Below the pieces are notes generated by a model, which saw only the letters and a program-made list of their open reading frames with translations, did not search any database and was not told the origin of the DNA. The translations under genes and the position numbers were made by a program. A DNA stretch of 33,431 nt, from NCBI GenBank assembly GCA_002305765.1, contig DBQU01000108.1, positions 1 through 33,431 on the forward strand, read 5' to 3'. Below are positions 23,917-31,906 of this stretch, piece after piece. Source of the stretch: Deltaproteobacteria bacterium UBA1386. Its GTDB lineage: Bacteria > Desulfobacterota > Syntrophorhabdia > Syntrophorhabdales > Syntrophorhabdaceae. The first letter of the stretch is position 1. The number at the start of each line of letters is the position of its first letter.

Positions 23917-23946
23917 AATGTAAGATCATTCCCGAAGAATTGTCAA
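23917..23946 (-). promoter_or_regulatory. purM promoter
   Basis: On the minus strand TTGACA (23941-23946) lies 18 bp from TACATT (23917-23922, 4 of 6 matches). Only 6 nt separate the -10 from the GTG start, so the transcript would begin at about the first base of the coding sequence. Confidence 0.5.
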
Positions 23947-24002
23947 TCGATAAGGTTGTCCGGCGAGATCTGCATGCCGATCCTCAGCCGGGACGACCGC
24001 TG

Positions 24003-24287
24003 TTAAGCCATTCTCGCGATGAAATCCTCTACAGGGATGGCGGGAAGGGTTATGATCTGGATAGTGCCCCGGGAGCCGAGTTCTATCGAGACCTTCGCTA
24101 TCGCCTCGTTGTTGGGGGCCTCAAGGATGTTCAGAAAATCGTACTGGCCGAGAATGGCGTACTGTGCGAGGACTTTCGCGCCCATGCTCTCGATCTCCCT
24201 GTTGACCTCTTCGATCCTCTCGGGATGTTTCTTAATGGTCTTGCGTCCCTCGTCGGTCAGCGTGCTGATCATGATATAAATTGGCAT
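24003..24287 (-). CDS. GYD domain protein
   Basis: The 94-residue protein matches the GYD-domain family of small ferredoxin-fold proteins. It starts MPIYIMISTLTDEGRKTIK, has the central block ILGQYDFLNILEAPNNEAIAK, and ends with strand ITLPAIPVEDF. Members are thought to form multimers and have no settled function. The ATG at 24287 follows GGGGG at good spacing; the longer upstream frame lacks homology. It is divergent from the por operon and is probably its own transcription unit. Confidence 0.85.
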   Translation of the reverse strand: MPIYIMISTLTDEGRKTIKKHPERIEEVNREIESMGAKVLAQYAILGQYDFLNILEAPNNEAIAKVSIELGSRGTIQIITLPAIPVEDFIARMA

Positions 24288-24443
24288 GTGAATACCCCCA
24301 AATGGTTTTCGATGATATATAGATTCCAACATCGCCAAGCTGTTTGTCAATACTATTCGTCGGTGTCGATAGTGGTTTCACTACAGGGTGTTAGAGAGGG
24401 TGGCATGTACGCATTTTCACATTATTGGACATAAAACATGGTA

Positions 24444-24472
24444 TTGATTGGGTGATGGAAATGTGCTATCAT
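24444..24472 (+). promoter_or_regulatory. Promoter of the porDAB operon
   Basis: TTGATT (24444-24449), 17 bp, TATCAT (24467-24472) give 4 of 6 and 5 of 6 matches to consensus with optimal spacing. The predicted start near 24479 leaves a leader of about 110 nt before porD. The rest of the gene-free 24288-24588 stretch is AT-richer than its surroundings and shows no other feature. Confidence 0.5.
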
Positions 24473-24588
24473 CTACCACTTTTAATATCAAAGAGTTTGT
24501 ATGAGCCACATTGTTCAATGTTTCACATATAGACCCACATTCGAAGCAAATCATCAGTGTTCTTTATTCTCTTACAGAAGGGGGATCT

Positions 24589-24882
24589 ATGGCTAAACCT
24601 ATGGATCAATACAAATGGCATGAACTAACAGTAGGTTGTGTTATTGAGGACGTTGGAAATGCGATGGAGTACAAAACAGGCGATTGGCGTTCTTCCAAAC
24701 CGGTCTGGAACCGGGAAAAGTGCACCAAGTGTGGCCTTTGCTGGCTTTTCTGCCCAGATGCGGCGATTCGCCAGAGAGAGGATGGCTTCTACGAGGCGGA
24801 CCTGGATTATTGCAAGGGATGCGGTATCTGCTCCGCAGAGTGCAAACCCGGCGCGATCACAATGGTCGAGGAGGAACGATGA
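24589..24882 (+). CDS. porD: 2-oxoacid:ferredoxin oxidoreductase delta subunit (ferredoxin-type)
   Basis: The 97-residue subunit has two [4Fe-4S] motifs, CTKCGLCWLFCP and CKGCGICSAECKPG, after a 50-residue N-terminal extension, the standard PorD layout. It carries electrons from the catalytic alpha-beta core to ferredoxin. The ATG at 24589 follows AGAAGGGGG; upstream codons in the same frame have no homology. Its TGA overlaps the porA start as ATGA. Confidence 0.92.
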   Translation: MAKPMDQYKWHELTVGCVIEDVGNAMEYKTGDWRSSKPVWNREKCTKCGLCWLFCPDAAIRQREDGFYEADLDYCKGCGICSAECKPGAITMVEEER

Positions 24883-26060
24883 GCACGAGGAAAGGTATCG
24901 AAGTCTCCATAGCGGCGGCGGAGGCCGCCAAACTCGCGCGTGTTGAGGTTGTCGCGGCTTACCCTATCACGCCCCAGACCCACATAGTGGAACATCTTGC
25001 CGAGATCGTCGCCAACGGTGAACTTGACGCGTCCTACGTCAACGTCGAGTCGGAGCACTCGGCCATGTCGGCCTGTGTTGGGGCCAGCGCCACGGGTGCC
25101 CGCACATTCACGTCAACGAGCGCTCAGGGCATGGAGCTCATGCATGAGATCCTCTTCATCGCGTCGGCCATGAGATTCCCCATTGTCATGGCCGCAGTCA
25201 ACCGCGCGCTGTCATCGCCCCTGTCCATCTGGGGAGATCACTCCGACATCATGGCGGCCAGGGACACGGGATGGATCATGCTCTTTTGCGAGAATGGCCA
25301 GGAGGTCGTGGACTCGATCATCATGGCTTTCAAGATCGCGGAGAGCAGGCGCGTGCTTCTACCGGTCATGGTGAATCTGGACGGCTTCTCTTTGAGCCAC
25401 GTTATCGAGCCCATAGAATTTCCCGCGCAGGCGGATGTGGATCGCTTCCTGCCTCCCTACGAGCCTTTGTACACCCTCCACCCGGACAAGCCCATCACAA
25501 TGGGAGCGTATGGTATGCCTGAGCTTTACACGGAGGCGAAGTACGCCCAGGAAATGGCACTCCTCAATTCGAAGGTGGAGGTCAAAGAGGTGATGGCCCA
25601 GTTCTCGAAGGAATTCGGCAGGTCATACAGCATAGTGGAAACATACAATATCGAAAAGGCGGACACGGTTTTCATGGCACTGGGGTCCATAAACGAGAAT
25701 ATCAAGACGGCTATAGACAAGCTGAAAGAAGAAGGGAAAGAGCTTGGCCTTGTTTCCCCGAGGCTTTTCAGACCGTTCCCCGCAGCTGAGCTCCTGGACG
25801 TCCTGAAGGAGAAGAAGAAGGTCGTAGTGCTGGAGCGCGTAATGCCCGCCGGCGCGACGAACGGTCCGCTGTTTAATGAGATGGCCAGCCTGGCCGTTAC
25901 CCATGGGCTTGAGGCTCAGCTCGAAAACTTCATCTTCGGCCTTGGCGGCAGGGACGTGGAGCCCGAAGAGCTGATGGAAACCTACGAGCAGGTTGTGTCT
26001 TCGACAAAGGTGTCCCACGCAGACAACAAGAATTACGGTGTGATAGGGGTGAGATCATGA
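24879..26060 (+). CDS. porA: 2-oxoacid:ferredoxin oxidoreductase alpha subunit
   Basis: The 393-residue alpha subunit has the pyrimidine-binding and central domains of pyruvate (2-oxoacid):ferredoxin oxidoreductases. Landmarks are AAYPITPQTHIVEHLAEI near residue 25, the TPP-activating glutamate region VESEHSAMSACVGASATGA, and WGDHSDIMAARDTGWI. With PorB it converts a 2-oxoacid and CoA to acyl-CoA and CO2, or the reverse, using ferredoxin. It starts within the porD stop (ATGA) behind GAGGAGG. The gamma subunit normally required for CoA binding is not next to it. Confidence 0.93.
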   Translation: MSTRKGIEVSIAAAEAAKLARVEVVAAYPITPQTHIVEHLAEIVANGELDASYVNVESEHSAMSACVGASATGARTFTSTSAQGMELMHEILFIASAMRFPIVMAAVNRALSSPLSIWGDHSDIMAARDTGWIMLFCENGQEVVDSIIMAFKIAESRRVLLPVMVNLDGFSLSHVIEPIEFPAQADVDRFLPPYEPLYTLHPDKPITMGAYGMPELYTEAKYAQEMALLNSKVEVKEVMAQFSKEFGRSYSIVETYNIEKADTVFMALGSINENIKTAIDKLKEEGKELGLVSPRLFRPFPAAELLDVLKEKKKVVVLERVMPAGATNGPLFNEMASLAVTHGLEAQLENFIFGLGGRDVEPEELMETYEQVVSSTKVSHADNKNYGVIGVRS

Positions 26061-26983
26061 GAATGAAGAGTCTTGAGAGATATACGGACAGTCCCGACTT
26101 TGAATACGCAACGTCAGGACACAGGGCCTGTCAGGGTTGTGCGGAGATACTCGCACTGAGGCTGGGCCTCAAGGTCTTCGGCAAGGACACCATCGTGGCC
26201 ATGGCGACGGGTTGCATGGAGATCATCTCGACTCCCCTCCCGACGACGTCCTGGCGCCTGCCATGGATCCATGTTGCCTTTGAGAACACGGCGGCGGTAG
26301 CTTCCGGAATCGAGTCCGGGATAAAGATCCTCATGGATAAGGGAAAGATTGCCAGAAAGGATATCAGCATCGTTGGCATAGGCGGTGATGGAGCAACGAG
26401 TGATATCGGGCTCCAGGCTCTGTCCGGGGCAATGGAGAGGGGGCACGATTTCACGTACATCTGTGTCGACAACGAGGCATACATGAACACAGGGATCCAG
26501 CGCTCGTCATCGACTCCCTTCGGCGCCATGACCACCACAAGCCCTCCGGGCAAAAAGAGCATCGGTCAGGCAACGCAGAAGAAGAACATGCCGAAAATAG
26601 CCGTTGCCCACAATATCCCGTACGTTGCCACGGCTTGCCCTTCCTATCCCTTCGATTTTCTGGCAAAGATCAAGAAAGCGAAAGCGGCCAAAGGACCGGC
26701 GTACATTCACGTGCTCTCCGTGTGTCCCACGGGATGGAGAATACCGTCCGATCAGGCCATTCATTACGGGCGGCTTGCCGTCCGGACAGGCATATTCCCG
26801 CTTTACGAGGTCGAGAACGGAAGATACAGGATCACCTACAGCCCGGAGCCATTGAGGCCGGTCACTGAATATATCAAGGGGCAGGGGAGGTTCCGCCATC
26901 TGACGGAGGACCTCATTGCCCGGATACAAGAACAGGTCAACCGTGATTGGCAGGACTTGAAGAGTCACAGTGAGATGAAGTAA
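26057..26983 (+). CDS. porB: 2-oxoacid:ferredoxin oxidoreductase beta subunit
   Basis: The 308-residue beta subunit binds thiamine pyrophosphate through GGDGATSDIGLQALSGA and the downstream DNEAYMNTGIQRSSSTP. It carries the proximal cluster cysteines Cys25 and Cys28 (RACQGCAE), one in ATGCMEI and one in LSVCPTGW. The start overlaps the porA stop as ATGA, with an alternative ATG two codons later. A strong terminator follows, which closes the operon. Pyruvate is the likely substrate by overall similarity, but other 2-oxoacids cannot be excluded. Confidence 0.93.
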   Translation: MRMKSLERYTDSPDFEYATSGHRACQGCAEILALRLGLKVFGKDTIVAMATGCMEIISTPLPTTSWRLPWIHVAFENTAAVASGIESGIKILMDKGKIARKDISIVGIGGDGATSDIGLQALSGAMERGHDFTYICVDNEAYMNTGIQRSSSTPFGAMTTTSPPGKKSIGQATQKKNMPKIAVAHNIPYVATACPSYPFDFLAKIKKAKAAKGPAYIHVLSVCPTGWRIPSDQAIHYGRLAVRTGIFPLYEVENGRYRITYSPEPLRPVTEYIKGQGRFRHLTEDLIARIQEQVNRDWQDLKSHSEMK

Positions 26984-27003
26984 AACCTATTTGGTATCGG
27001 AAG

Positions 27004-27040
27004 AAATAGCGCCTCCGATTCGTGCGGAGGCGCTATTTTC
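27004..27040 (+). terminator. Rho-independent terminator of the por operon
   Basis: AAATAGCGCCTCCG (27004-27017) pairs perfectly over 14 bp with CGGAGGCGCTATTT (27025-27038), with a 7-nt loop, and the stem ends in a short T-run. It lies about 20 nt after the porB stop. Confidence 0.9.
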
Positions 27041-27068
27041 TTGCTCCAAATCCTGTCTTGCCCGGCAT

Positions 27069-27090
27069 TTCTGTGACATACCTCACAGAA
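27069..27090. promoter_or_regulatory. CRP/FNR-family operator-like palindrome
   Basis: TTCTGTGA-N6-TCACAGAA is a perfect palindrome with 8-bp arms. Its core TGTGA-N6-TCACA is the CRP consensus and close to the HcpR motif of anaerobic deltaproteobacteria. It lies about 36 bp upstream of the -35 of the rodZ-like promoter, a position suited to activation. Confidence 0.6.
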
Positions 27091-27125
27091 AAAGCTTGTT
27101 TATTCTGATATCTTAAAAAAAATAC

Positions 27126-27153
27126 TTGAAATATGAATGGGAAAGTATACAAT
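27126..27153 (+). promoter_or_regulatory. Promoter of the rodZ-like gene
   Basis: TTGAAA (27126-27131) and TACAAT (27148-27153) each match consensus at 5 of 6 positions, with a 16-bp spacer. A start near 27160 gives a leader of about 80 nt. Confidence 0.5.
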
Positions 27154-27239
27154 ATTATATCCAAATCTCCCCTACACCGAGGTGCTTTTCGCTTTAGTCG
27201 GTCCAGATTTGGACGATAAACGTCTTGAGGGACATATAA

Positions 27240-27947
27240 ATGTTATTAGACCTTCAGAAAATTGGTGAGACTCTCCGGGAGAAACGGGAAGAGAAGGGAT
27301 TGACGATCGTCAACATATCCGACTCGTTGTGCCTGCGCAAATCTCTGGTGCAGGCAATAGAAAAGGGTGATTGGAGCGCCCTTCCTCATGAGGTTTACGT
27401 GAGGGGTTACCTCAAGGAATACGCTCATCTCCTTGATCTGGAAGATGATATTCTAGGTTTGGACCTGCCCGTCGAAGACCTGGCAACGCCCGAGGTGCCC
27501 GCGAAGAAGGAAGTGGCAAAGTCTGAAAGGCGTGTCGGTAAAAAGGCCATATTCTATCCGCTTATATTCGTTCTCATAATCGCGTTCTTTGTTCTGAACC
27601 AGATCTACAAGGAACGTTCCGCCTCCAAAGCGACGCCGAGGGAGGTCGCTCAGCCGGCGTCCGTGAATGTCAGATCGACGCCGGGAGAGCAGTCCACGCT
27701 TCCGGAGTTCGTTGAGGTCAAGAAACTGATGGTGACCTGCCACGAAAGGACCTGGGTCAGCGTGGTGATCGACGGGACGGAAAAGAAGGAGTTCATGCTG
27801 AACCCCGAGGATATCATCATTCTCAACGCGAAGGACAACTTCGACCTTCTCATCGGCAATGCGGGCGGGGTGAAGCTCAACTTGAATGGCAAGGAAGTAG
27901 AATTGACCGGTCAGAGCGGCGAGGTCAAGCGCGTAAAGGTCTCATGA
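27240..27947 (+). CDS. rodZ: RodZ-like cytoskeletal membrane protein
   Basis: The 235-residue protein has the RodZ plan. A cytoplasmic helix-turn-helix domain (about 5-75, with LREKREEKGLTIVNISDSL) is followed by a charged linker, one transmembrane segment (about 102-121), a proline-containing spacer, and a periplasmic beta domain of the DUF4115 type (about 160-233, TWVSVVIDGTEKKEF). RodZ links MreB filaments to the envelope and cell-wall machinery in rod-shaped cells. The ATG follows TTGAGGG. The gene is monocistronic and convergent with yebC, 21 nt away. Classification is by architecture; a membrane-bound HTH regulator is the less likely alternative. Confidence 0.82.
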   Translation: MLLDLQKIGETLREKREEKGLTIVNISDSLCLRKSLVQAIEKGDWSALPHEVYVRGYLKEYAHLLDLEDDILGLDLPVEDLATPEVPAKKEVAKSERRVGKKAIFYPLIFVLIIAFFVLNQIYKERSASKATPREVAQPASVNVRSTPGEQSTLPEFVEVKKLMVTCHERTWVSVVIDGTEKKEFMLNPEDIIILNAKDNFDLLIGNAGGVKLNLNGKEVELTGQSGEVKRVKVS

Positions 27948-27968
27948 TCTTGCGGGCACGTCGGCCGG

Positions 27969-28721
27969 TTACGATGTGAGCCGTTCCATCTCAGCGGAAT
28001 CTATATCGAAATTCGCGTAAACCTTCTGAACATCGTCTGAATCTTCAAGGGCATCCATGAGTTTGAGCATGGTTTCCGCGTTCTTGCCCTCAAGCTTCAC
28101 GTAGTTCTGCGGGATCATGCTGATCTCGGCCACGATGTGGGGTATCTTGTTCTCCTCAAAGACCTTCTTCAGACCCTCGAAGTTGGACAGGTCGGTGTAG
28201 ACCTCGATCTCGTTCTCGTCATCCATAATATCTTCGGCTCCTGCCTCAAGGGCGAGTTCCATGATCTTGTCGCCGTCAACGACCTTTTTGTCGAAGGACA
28301 TGAAACCTTTCTTGCTGAAGAGCCAGGAGACGCACCCCGCCTCTCCAAGGTTGCCGTTCAGGCGGGAGAGGATATGTCGTACCTCCGCGGTGGTACGTTT
28401 CTTGTTGTCCGTCAGGACCTCGACGAGGATGGCGACCCCGCCGGGACCATACCCTTCGTAGTTGTATTCCTCGTAAGCTTCGGCTCCCTCGAGCGCGCCG
28501 ATACCCTTCTTGATGGCACGTTCGATGTTGTCCTTGGGCATGTTCTCGGACTTGGCGTTGTCGACAGCCACGCGCAACCGTGAGTTTGACTCAGGATCGG
28601 CTCCCCCAATGCGGGCCGCGGTCGTGATCTCCCTGATCAGCTTCGTGAAGATCTTTCCGCGCTTGGCATCGGCTGCACCTTTTTTGTGTTTGATGGAACT
28701 CCATTTACTGTGTCCTGACAT
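27969..28721 (-). CDS. yebC: YebC/PmpR-family protein
   Basis: The 250-residue protein is a full-length member of the TACO1/YebC family, starting MSGHSKWSSIKHKKGAADAKRGK, with the conserved NMPKDNIERAIKKG and YEGYGPGGVAILVEVLTDN blocks. Members were described as transcription regulators, and some have been shown to help ribosomes through difficult motifs such as polyproline. It follows tRNA-Val on the same strand with a 20-nt gap, so the two may share a transcript. Confidence 0.95.
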   Translation of the reverse strand: MSGHSKWSSIKHKKGAADAKRGKIFTKLIREITTAARIGGADPESNSRLRVAVDNAKSENMPKDNIERAIKKGIGALEGAEAYEEYNYEGYGPGGVAILVEVLTDNKKRTTAEVRHILSRLNGNLGEAGCVSWLFSKKGFMSFDKKVVDGDKIMELALEAGAEDIMDDENEIEVYTDLSNFEGLKKVFEENKIPHIVAEISMIPQNYVKLEGKNAETMLKLMDALEDSDDVQKVYANFDIDSAEMERLTS

Positions 28722-28741
28722 CGTGCCCCCAGGATATCGAA

Positions 28742-28818
28742 TGGTGGGCGATATTGGATTCGAACCAACGACCTCTGGTATGTGAGACCAGCGCTCTAAC
28801 CATCTGAGCTAATCGCCC
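28742..28818 (-). tRNA. tRNA-Val (anticodon CAC)
   Basis: The minus strand gives a 77-nt cloverleaf: acceptor GGGCGAT/ATCGCCC, D arm GCTC/GAGC, anticodon stem CTGGT/ACCAG with loop CTCACAT (anticodon CAC), and T arm GTTGG/CCAAT with TTCGAAT. The 3' CCA is encoded. It is directly upstream of yebC. Confidence 0.95.
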
Positions 28819-28899
28819 GTGCGTTTCTTTTTATTACATTCTTGTGAAAAAGTCAACCCAAGACAGGAAGGATTTCTGTTCAAATCTTCGATGGGATCG

Positions 28900-28905
28900 T
28901 ATAAT
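28900..28905 (+). promoter_or_regulatory. TATAAT box immediately upstream of the radical SAM gene
   Basis: A perfect -10 hexamer lies 10 nt before the ATG at 28916. The -35 region is weak (TGTTCA, 3 of 6, 17 bp away). The start site would fall about 4 nt before the ATG, and no Shine-Dalgarno site is present. Confidence 0.4.
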
Positions 28906-28915
28906 ATTCTGCATT

Positions 28916-29833
28916 ATGCGACATGTTTTCGGTCCGGTCCCTTCGAGGAGACTGGGGTACTCCCTCGGCGTCGATATCATCCCACCCAAGCACTGCACCT
29001 ACGACTGTATCTACTGCCAGATCGGCAAGACCACGAACAGGGAGATAGGGCGAAAGAGCTTCTACGATGCCGGGTTGATAGCGGACGAGGTGGCACGGAA
29101 GGTTGGCTCAACGCGCGTGGATGTGATCACATTTTCGGGTTCCGGCGAACCCACCCTGAACTCGGATCTGGGCACCATGATCAGGAAGGTCAAAGAGAGG
29201 GTCGATACGCCCGTGGTGGTCATCACCAACGGATCTTTGCTGTACGAGAAGGATGTGAGGTCGGACCTTGGGGAAGCCGACATGGTCCTGCCCTCACTCG
29301 ACGCCGTTACCGAAGAGGTCTTCCAAAGGATCAACAGGCCCCATCCGCTCCTTGATATCACGAGGATCATAGAGGGTCTGAGGGAATTCAGGGCGGAGTA
29401 TACTAAGCCGATATGGCTCGAGATCATGCTTATCAAAAATGTCAACGATGACCCCGATGAGTTGAAAAAGATGGCGCAAATCGTCTCGACACTGAATGTT
29501 GACAGGATCCAGCTCAACACCGTCACGCGGCCGCCGAGCGAAGAGAGCGCGCGCAGGCTTGAAGAGGAAGACCTTCAGGCGACATGCCGGCTCTTCGGCC
29601 CACGGTGTGAGGTGATATGCTCCTTTGAAAGAACAGGGGAAATACCCGCTCAGGCTGACTGGACGCGGATCATCCTGGAAACTTTGAGGAGACGTCCCCT
29701 GACTCTCGACGATGTGGTCAGGACGACGAGTCTTTCCCGTTTGCAGGCAGAAACGAAGCTGAGAGCGATGGAGGACGAGGGCCTCGTCAGGAGCTACGTC
29801 CTGGGCGATGACCTTTTCTATGTTGTCGCATAG
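28916..29833 (+). CDS. Radical SAM protein (COG0731-type) with C-terminal winged helix
   Basis: The 305-residue protein has the radical SAM cluster motif CTYDCIYC (Cys27, 31, 34) and the SAM-binding FSGSGEPTLNSDLG block near residue 75. A C-terminal region of about 65 residues looks like a winged helix (LETLRRRPLTLDDVVRTTSLS). The barrel resembles the COG0731 family, which includes relatives of the archaeal wybutosine enzyme Taw1. The bacterial members have no assigned reaction. The ATG at 28916 is chosen because homology starts at MRHVFGPVPSRRLG; upstream codons overlap a likely promoter. It is monocistronic. Confidence 0.85.
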   Translation: MRHVFGPVPSRRLGYSLGVDIIPPKHCTYDCIYCQIGKTTNREIGRKSFYDAGLIADEVARKVGSTRVDVITFSGSGEPTLNSDLGTMIRKVKERVDTPVVVITNGSLLYEKDVRSDLGEADMVLPSLDAVTEEVFQRINRPHPLLDITRIIEGLREFRAEYTKPIWLEIMLIKNVNDDPDELKKMAQIVSTLNVDRIQLNTVTRPPSEESARRLEEEDLQATCRLFGPRCEVICSFERTGEIPAQADWTRIILETLRRRPLTLDDVVRTTSLSRLQAETKLRAMEDEGLVRSYVLGDDLFYVVA

Positions 29834-29879
29834 CCGCTTTGTCCTGCTCCCCATCCCTTTTTCCGCCCCCAAAATCATG

Positions 29880-29909
29880 TTGACAAAGGAGTGAGCCAGC
29901 ATTTACTAT
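29880..29909 (+). promoter_or_regulatory. Promoter of the purH-purD operon
   Basis: A perfect TTGACA (29880-29885), 18 bp, then TACTAT (29904-29909, 4 of 6). The predicted start near 29917 leaves a leader of about 76 nt before purH. No purine riboswitch or operator could be recognised in it. Confidence 0.45.
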
Positions 29910-29992
29910 TACAGCTTAGAGAGCGGCAGACGCGCAGTTTTCCCTTGTCTTTACCCGTATATTCTTGATTATATCGCGCGAAGGAGGTTGGT

Positions 29993-30577
29993 ATGAAGAT
30001 CAGGCGTGCCGTGGTCAGCGTTTCCAGCAAGGAGGGTTTGTCTGACCTGGCGTTATTCTTGAACAAGCTCGGCGTCGAGATACTGTCGACGGGGGGCACC
30101 AGAAAGTATCTGGAAGGGATCGGACTTGGCCCCATCGAGGTCAGTACCTACACGGGTTTTCCCGAGATCATGGACGGCCGGGTGAAGACGCTGCATCCCA
30201 AGGTCCACGGCGGGATCCTGAACATCCGTGACAACGAGGAGCACCAGCAGGCAATGAGAACGCACGGGATCAGTCATATCGACATGATCGTCGTCAATCT
30301 CTATCCTTTTATCGAGGTGGTGAGCAAGGGGTGCACCTTCGAGGACGCCATCGAGAACATAGACATCGGGGGCCCCTCGATGATCCGTGCCGCCGCCAAG
30401 AACTTCAAGTATGTCACCGTCGTCGTCGATCCCGAGGACTATTCGAAGGTTATGGAGAACATGGCACAGAATGACGGCGCCACGACGGAGGAATTGAGGT
30501 TCTACCTGGCGAAGAAGGTCTTCGCTCTCACAAGCGCCTATGATAAGGCCATCACCGATTACTTGTCGAAAATCTAA
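29993..30577 (+). CDS. purH: Stand-alone IMP cyclohydrolase (PurH N-terminal domain)
   Basis: The 194-residue protein corresponds to the N-terminal MGS-fold IMP cyclohydrolase domain of the bifunctional PurH, usually over 500 residues. Conserved blocks are VSVSSKEGLSDL, LSTGGTRKYL, MDGRVKTLHPKVHGGIL, VNLYPF and NIDIGGPSMIRAAAKN. It closes FAICAR to IMP. The AICAR transformylase domain is missing, and the stop at 30577 is clean, followed 18 nt later by purD, so this is a genuine short form rather than a frameshift visible here. The transformylase must be encoded elsewhere. A strong GAAGGAGG precedes the ATG. Confidence 0.92.
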   Translation: MKIRRAVVSVSSKEGLSDLALFLNKLGVEILSTGGTRKYLEGIGLGPIEVSTYTGFPEIMDGRVKTLHPKVHGGILNIRDNEEHQQAMRTHGISHIDMIVVNLYPFIEVVSKGCTFEDAIENIDIGGPSMIRAAAKNFKYVTVVVDPEDYSKVMENMAQNDGATTEELRFYLAKKVFALTSAYDKAITDYLSKI

Positions 30578-30595
30578 CTGAACCCGGGGGTTGGC

Positions 30596-31882
30596 GTGAA
30601 CGTTCTTGTAATAGGATCAGGAGGGAGAGAGCACGCGCTGTGCTGGAAGCTCTCCACGTCGACGGGCGTCGACAAGCTTTACTGCGTTCCCGGTAACGGC
30701 GGCATCTCGGACATAGCCGAATGCCATGACATTAATGTGGGCGATACGGCCGGGCTTCTCGAATTCACGAAGAGGATGAAGGTCGACCTCGTTGTCGTCG
30801 GTCCGGAGAACCCCCTTGCGGGGGGGATCGTCGACGCCTTCGAGGCGAAGGGTATCCCCATATTCGGTCCTGTTGCGCGGGGCGCCGCCATCGAAGCAAG
30901 CAAGATCTTCTCGAAGGAGCTCATGAGGGACAGTTCGGTGCCCACGGCGCCCTTCCAGGTCTTCGACGACCACAAGAACGCCCTGGGATACATACGGGCG
31001 AAGGAGCCCCCCTTTGTTATCAAGGCGGACGGCCTCTGTGCGGGGAAGGGCGCTTACGTCATCAAGGATATGGCGGAGGCGGAATCGGTCCTCACAGAGC
31101 TCATGGTCAACGGTATCTATGGCGAGGCCGGCAAGAAGGTGGTCATCGAGGAATTCCTGCCCGGTGTGGAGGCGTCCTATCTGGCCTTTGCAGACGGCAA
31201 CACGATCCTTCCCATGCCTGCCTCGCAGGACCACAAGCCTCTTCTCGACAACGACCTCGGGCCGAATACGGGGGGGATGGGCGCGTACACGCCGATACCC
31301 TTCCTCAACGACGGTCTGGAGCGTGAGATACGTGAGGGGATCATGCTCAAAACGATAGAGGCCATGCGCGAGAAAGGCATCTCCTACAAGGGGGTTCTCT
31401 ACGGGGGATTGATGCTCTCGGGCGGAAGACCCTACGTTATTGAATTCAATGCGCGTTTTGGCGATCCGGAGACGCAGCCGATAATCTTCAAGATGGAGAG
31501 TGATCTGCTCCCCGTCCTCGTCGCCTGTGTGGAGGGCAGACTCAGCGATGTGGGAGAGATACGGTGGAAAGAAGGAGTGAGCGTGTGCGTCGTCCTCGCC
31601 TCAAAGGGATACCCGGAGAAGCCGGAGAAAGGCAAGGTGATCCGGGGCCTCGACAGGCTGGCGGGGAAGGAGGACATCATGGTATTCCACGCCGGCACGA
31701 AGAAGGCGGGTTCGGAATACGTGACCTCGGGTGGCCGTGTCCTCGGTGTGACGGCACTGGGGTCAACGTATGAGGACGCTGTCAATAAGGCCTACGAGGC
31801 CGTGAATCTCATTGATTTTGAGGGGATGCACTACCGCAGGGATATCGGGAAAAAAGCCCTGACGGTGGGGCGGACGCTATAA
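30596..31882 (+). CDS. purD: Phosphoribosylamine-glycine ligase (GAR synthetase)
   Basis: The 428-residue ATP-grasp enzyme makes glycinamide ribotide from phosphoribosylamine and glycine. It shows the N-terminal IGSGGREHALCWKL, the ATP-grasp segment VIKADGLCAGKGAYV, SQDHKPLLDNDLGPNTGGMGAY and the metal-binding EFNARFGDPETQPI. The start is GTG, behind a G-rich site, 18 nt after purH. It is the second gene of the operon. Confidence 0.95.
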   Translation: MNVLVIGSGGREHALCWKLSTSTGVDKLYCVPGNGGISDIAECHDINVGDTAGLLEFTKRMKVDLVVVGPENPLAGGIVDAFEAKGIPIFGPVARGAAIEASKIFSKELMRDSSVPTAPFQVFDDHKNALGYIRAKEPPFVIKADGLCAGKGAYVIKDMAEAESVLTELMVNGIYGEAGKKVVIEEFLPGVEASYLAFADGNTILPMPASQDHKPLLDNDLGPNTGGMGAYTPIPFLNDGLEREIREGIMLKTIEAMREKGISYKGVLYGGLMLSGGRPYVIEFNARFGDPETQPIIFKMESDLLPVLVACVEGRLSDVGEIRWKEGVSVCVVLASKGYPEKPEKGKVIRGLDRLAGKEDIMVFHAGTKKAGSEYVTSGGRVLGVTALGSTYEDAVNKAYEAVNLIDFEGMHYRRDIGKKALTVGRTL

Positions 31883-31906
31883 AGACAAGAAAGGCAGGAG
31901 GTTTCA

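Noticed and set aside
24318..24353. TTGACA and TATATA upstream of the GYD gene as its promoter
   Set aside because: The two hexamers are about 23 bp apart, too far for sigma-70, and no better pair was found.
24395..24420. Possible sigma-54 promoter upstream of porD (TGGCATG)
   Set aside because: The GG/GC spacing of the -24/-12 elements is not met, whereas a good sigma-70 pair lies at 24444-24472.
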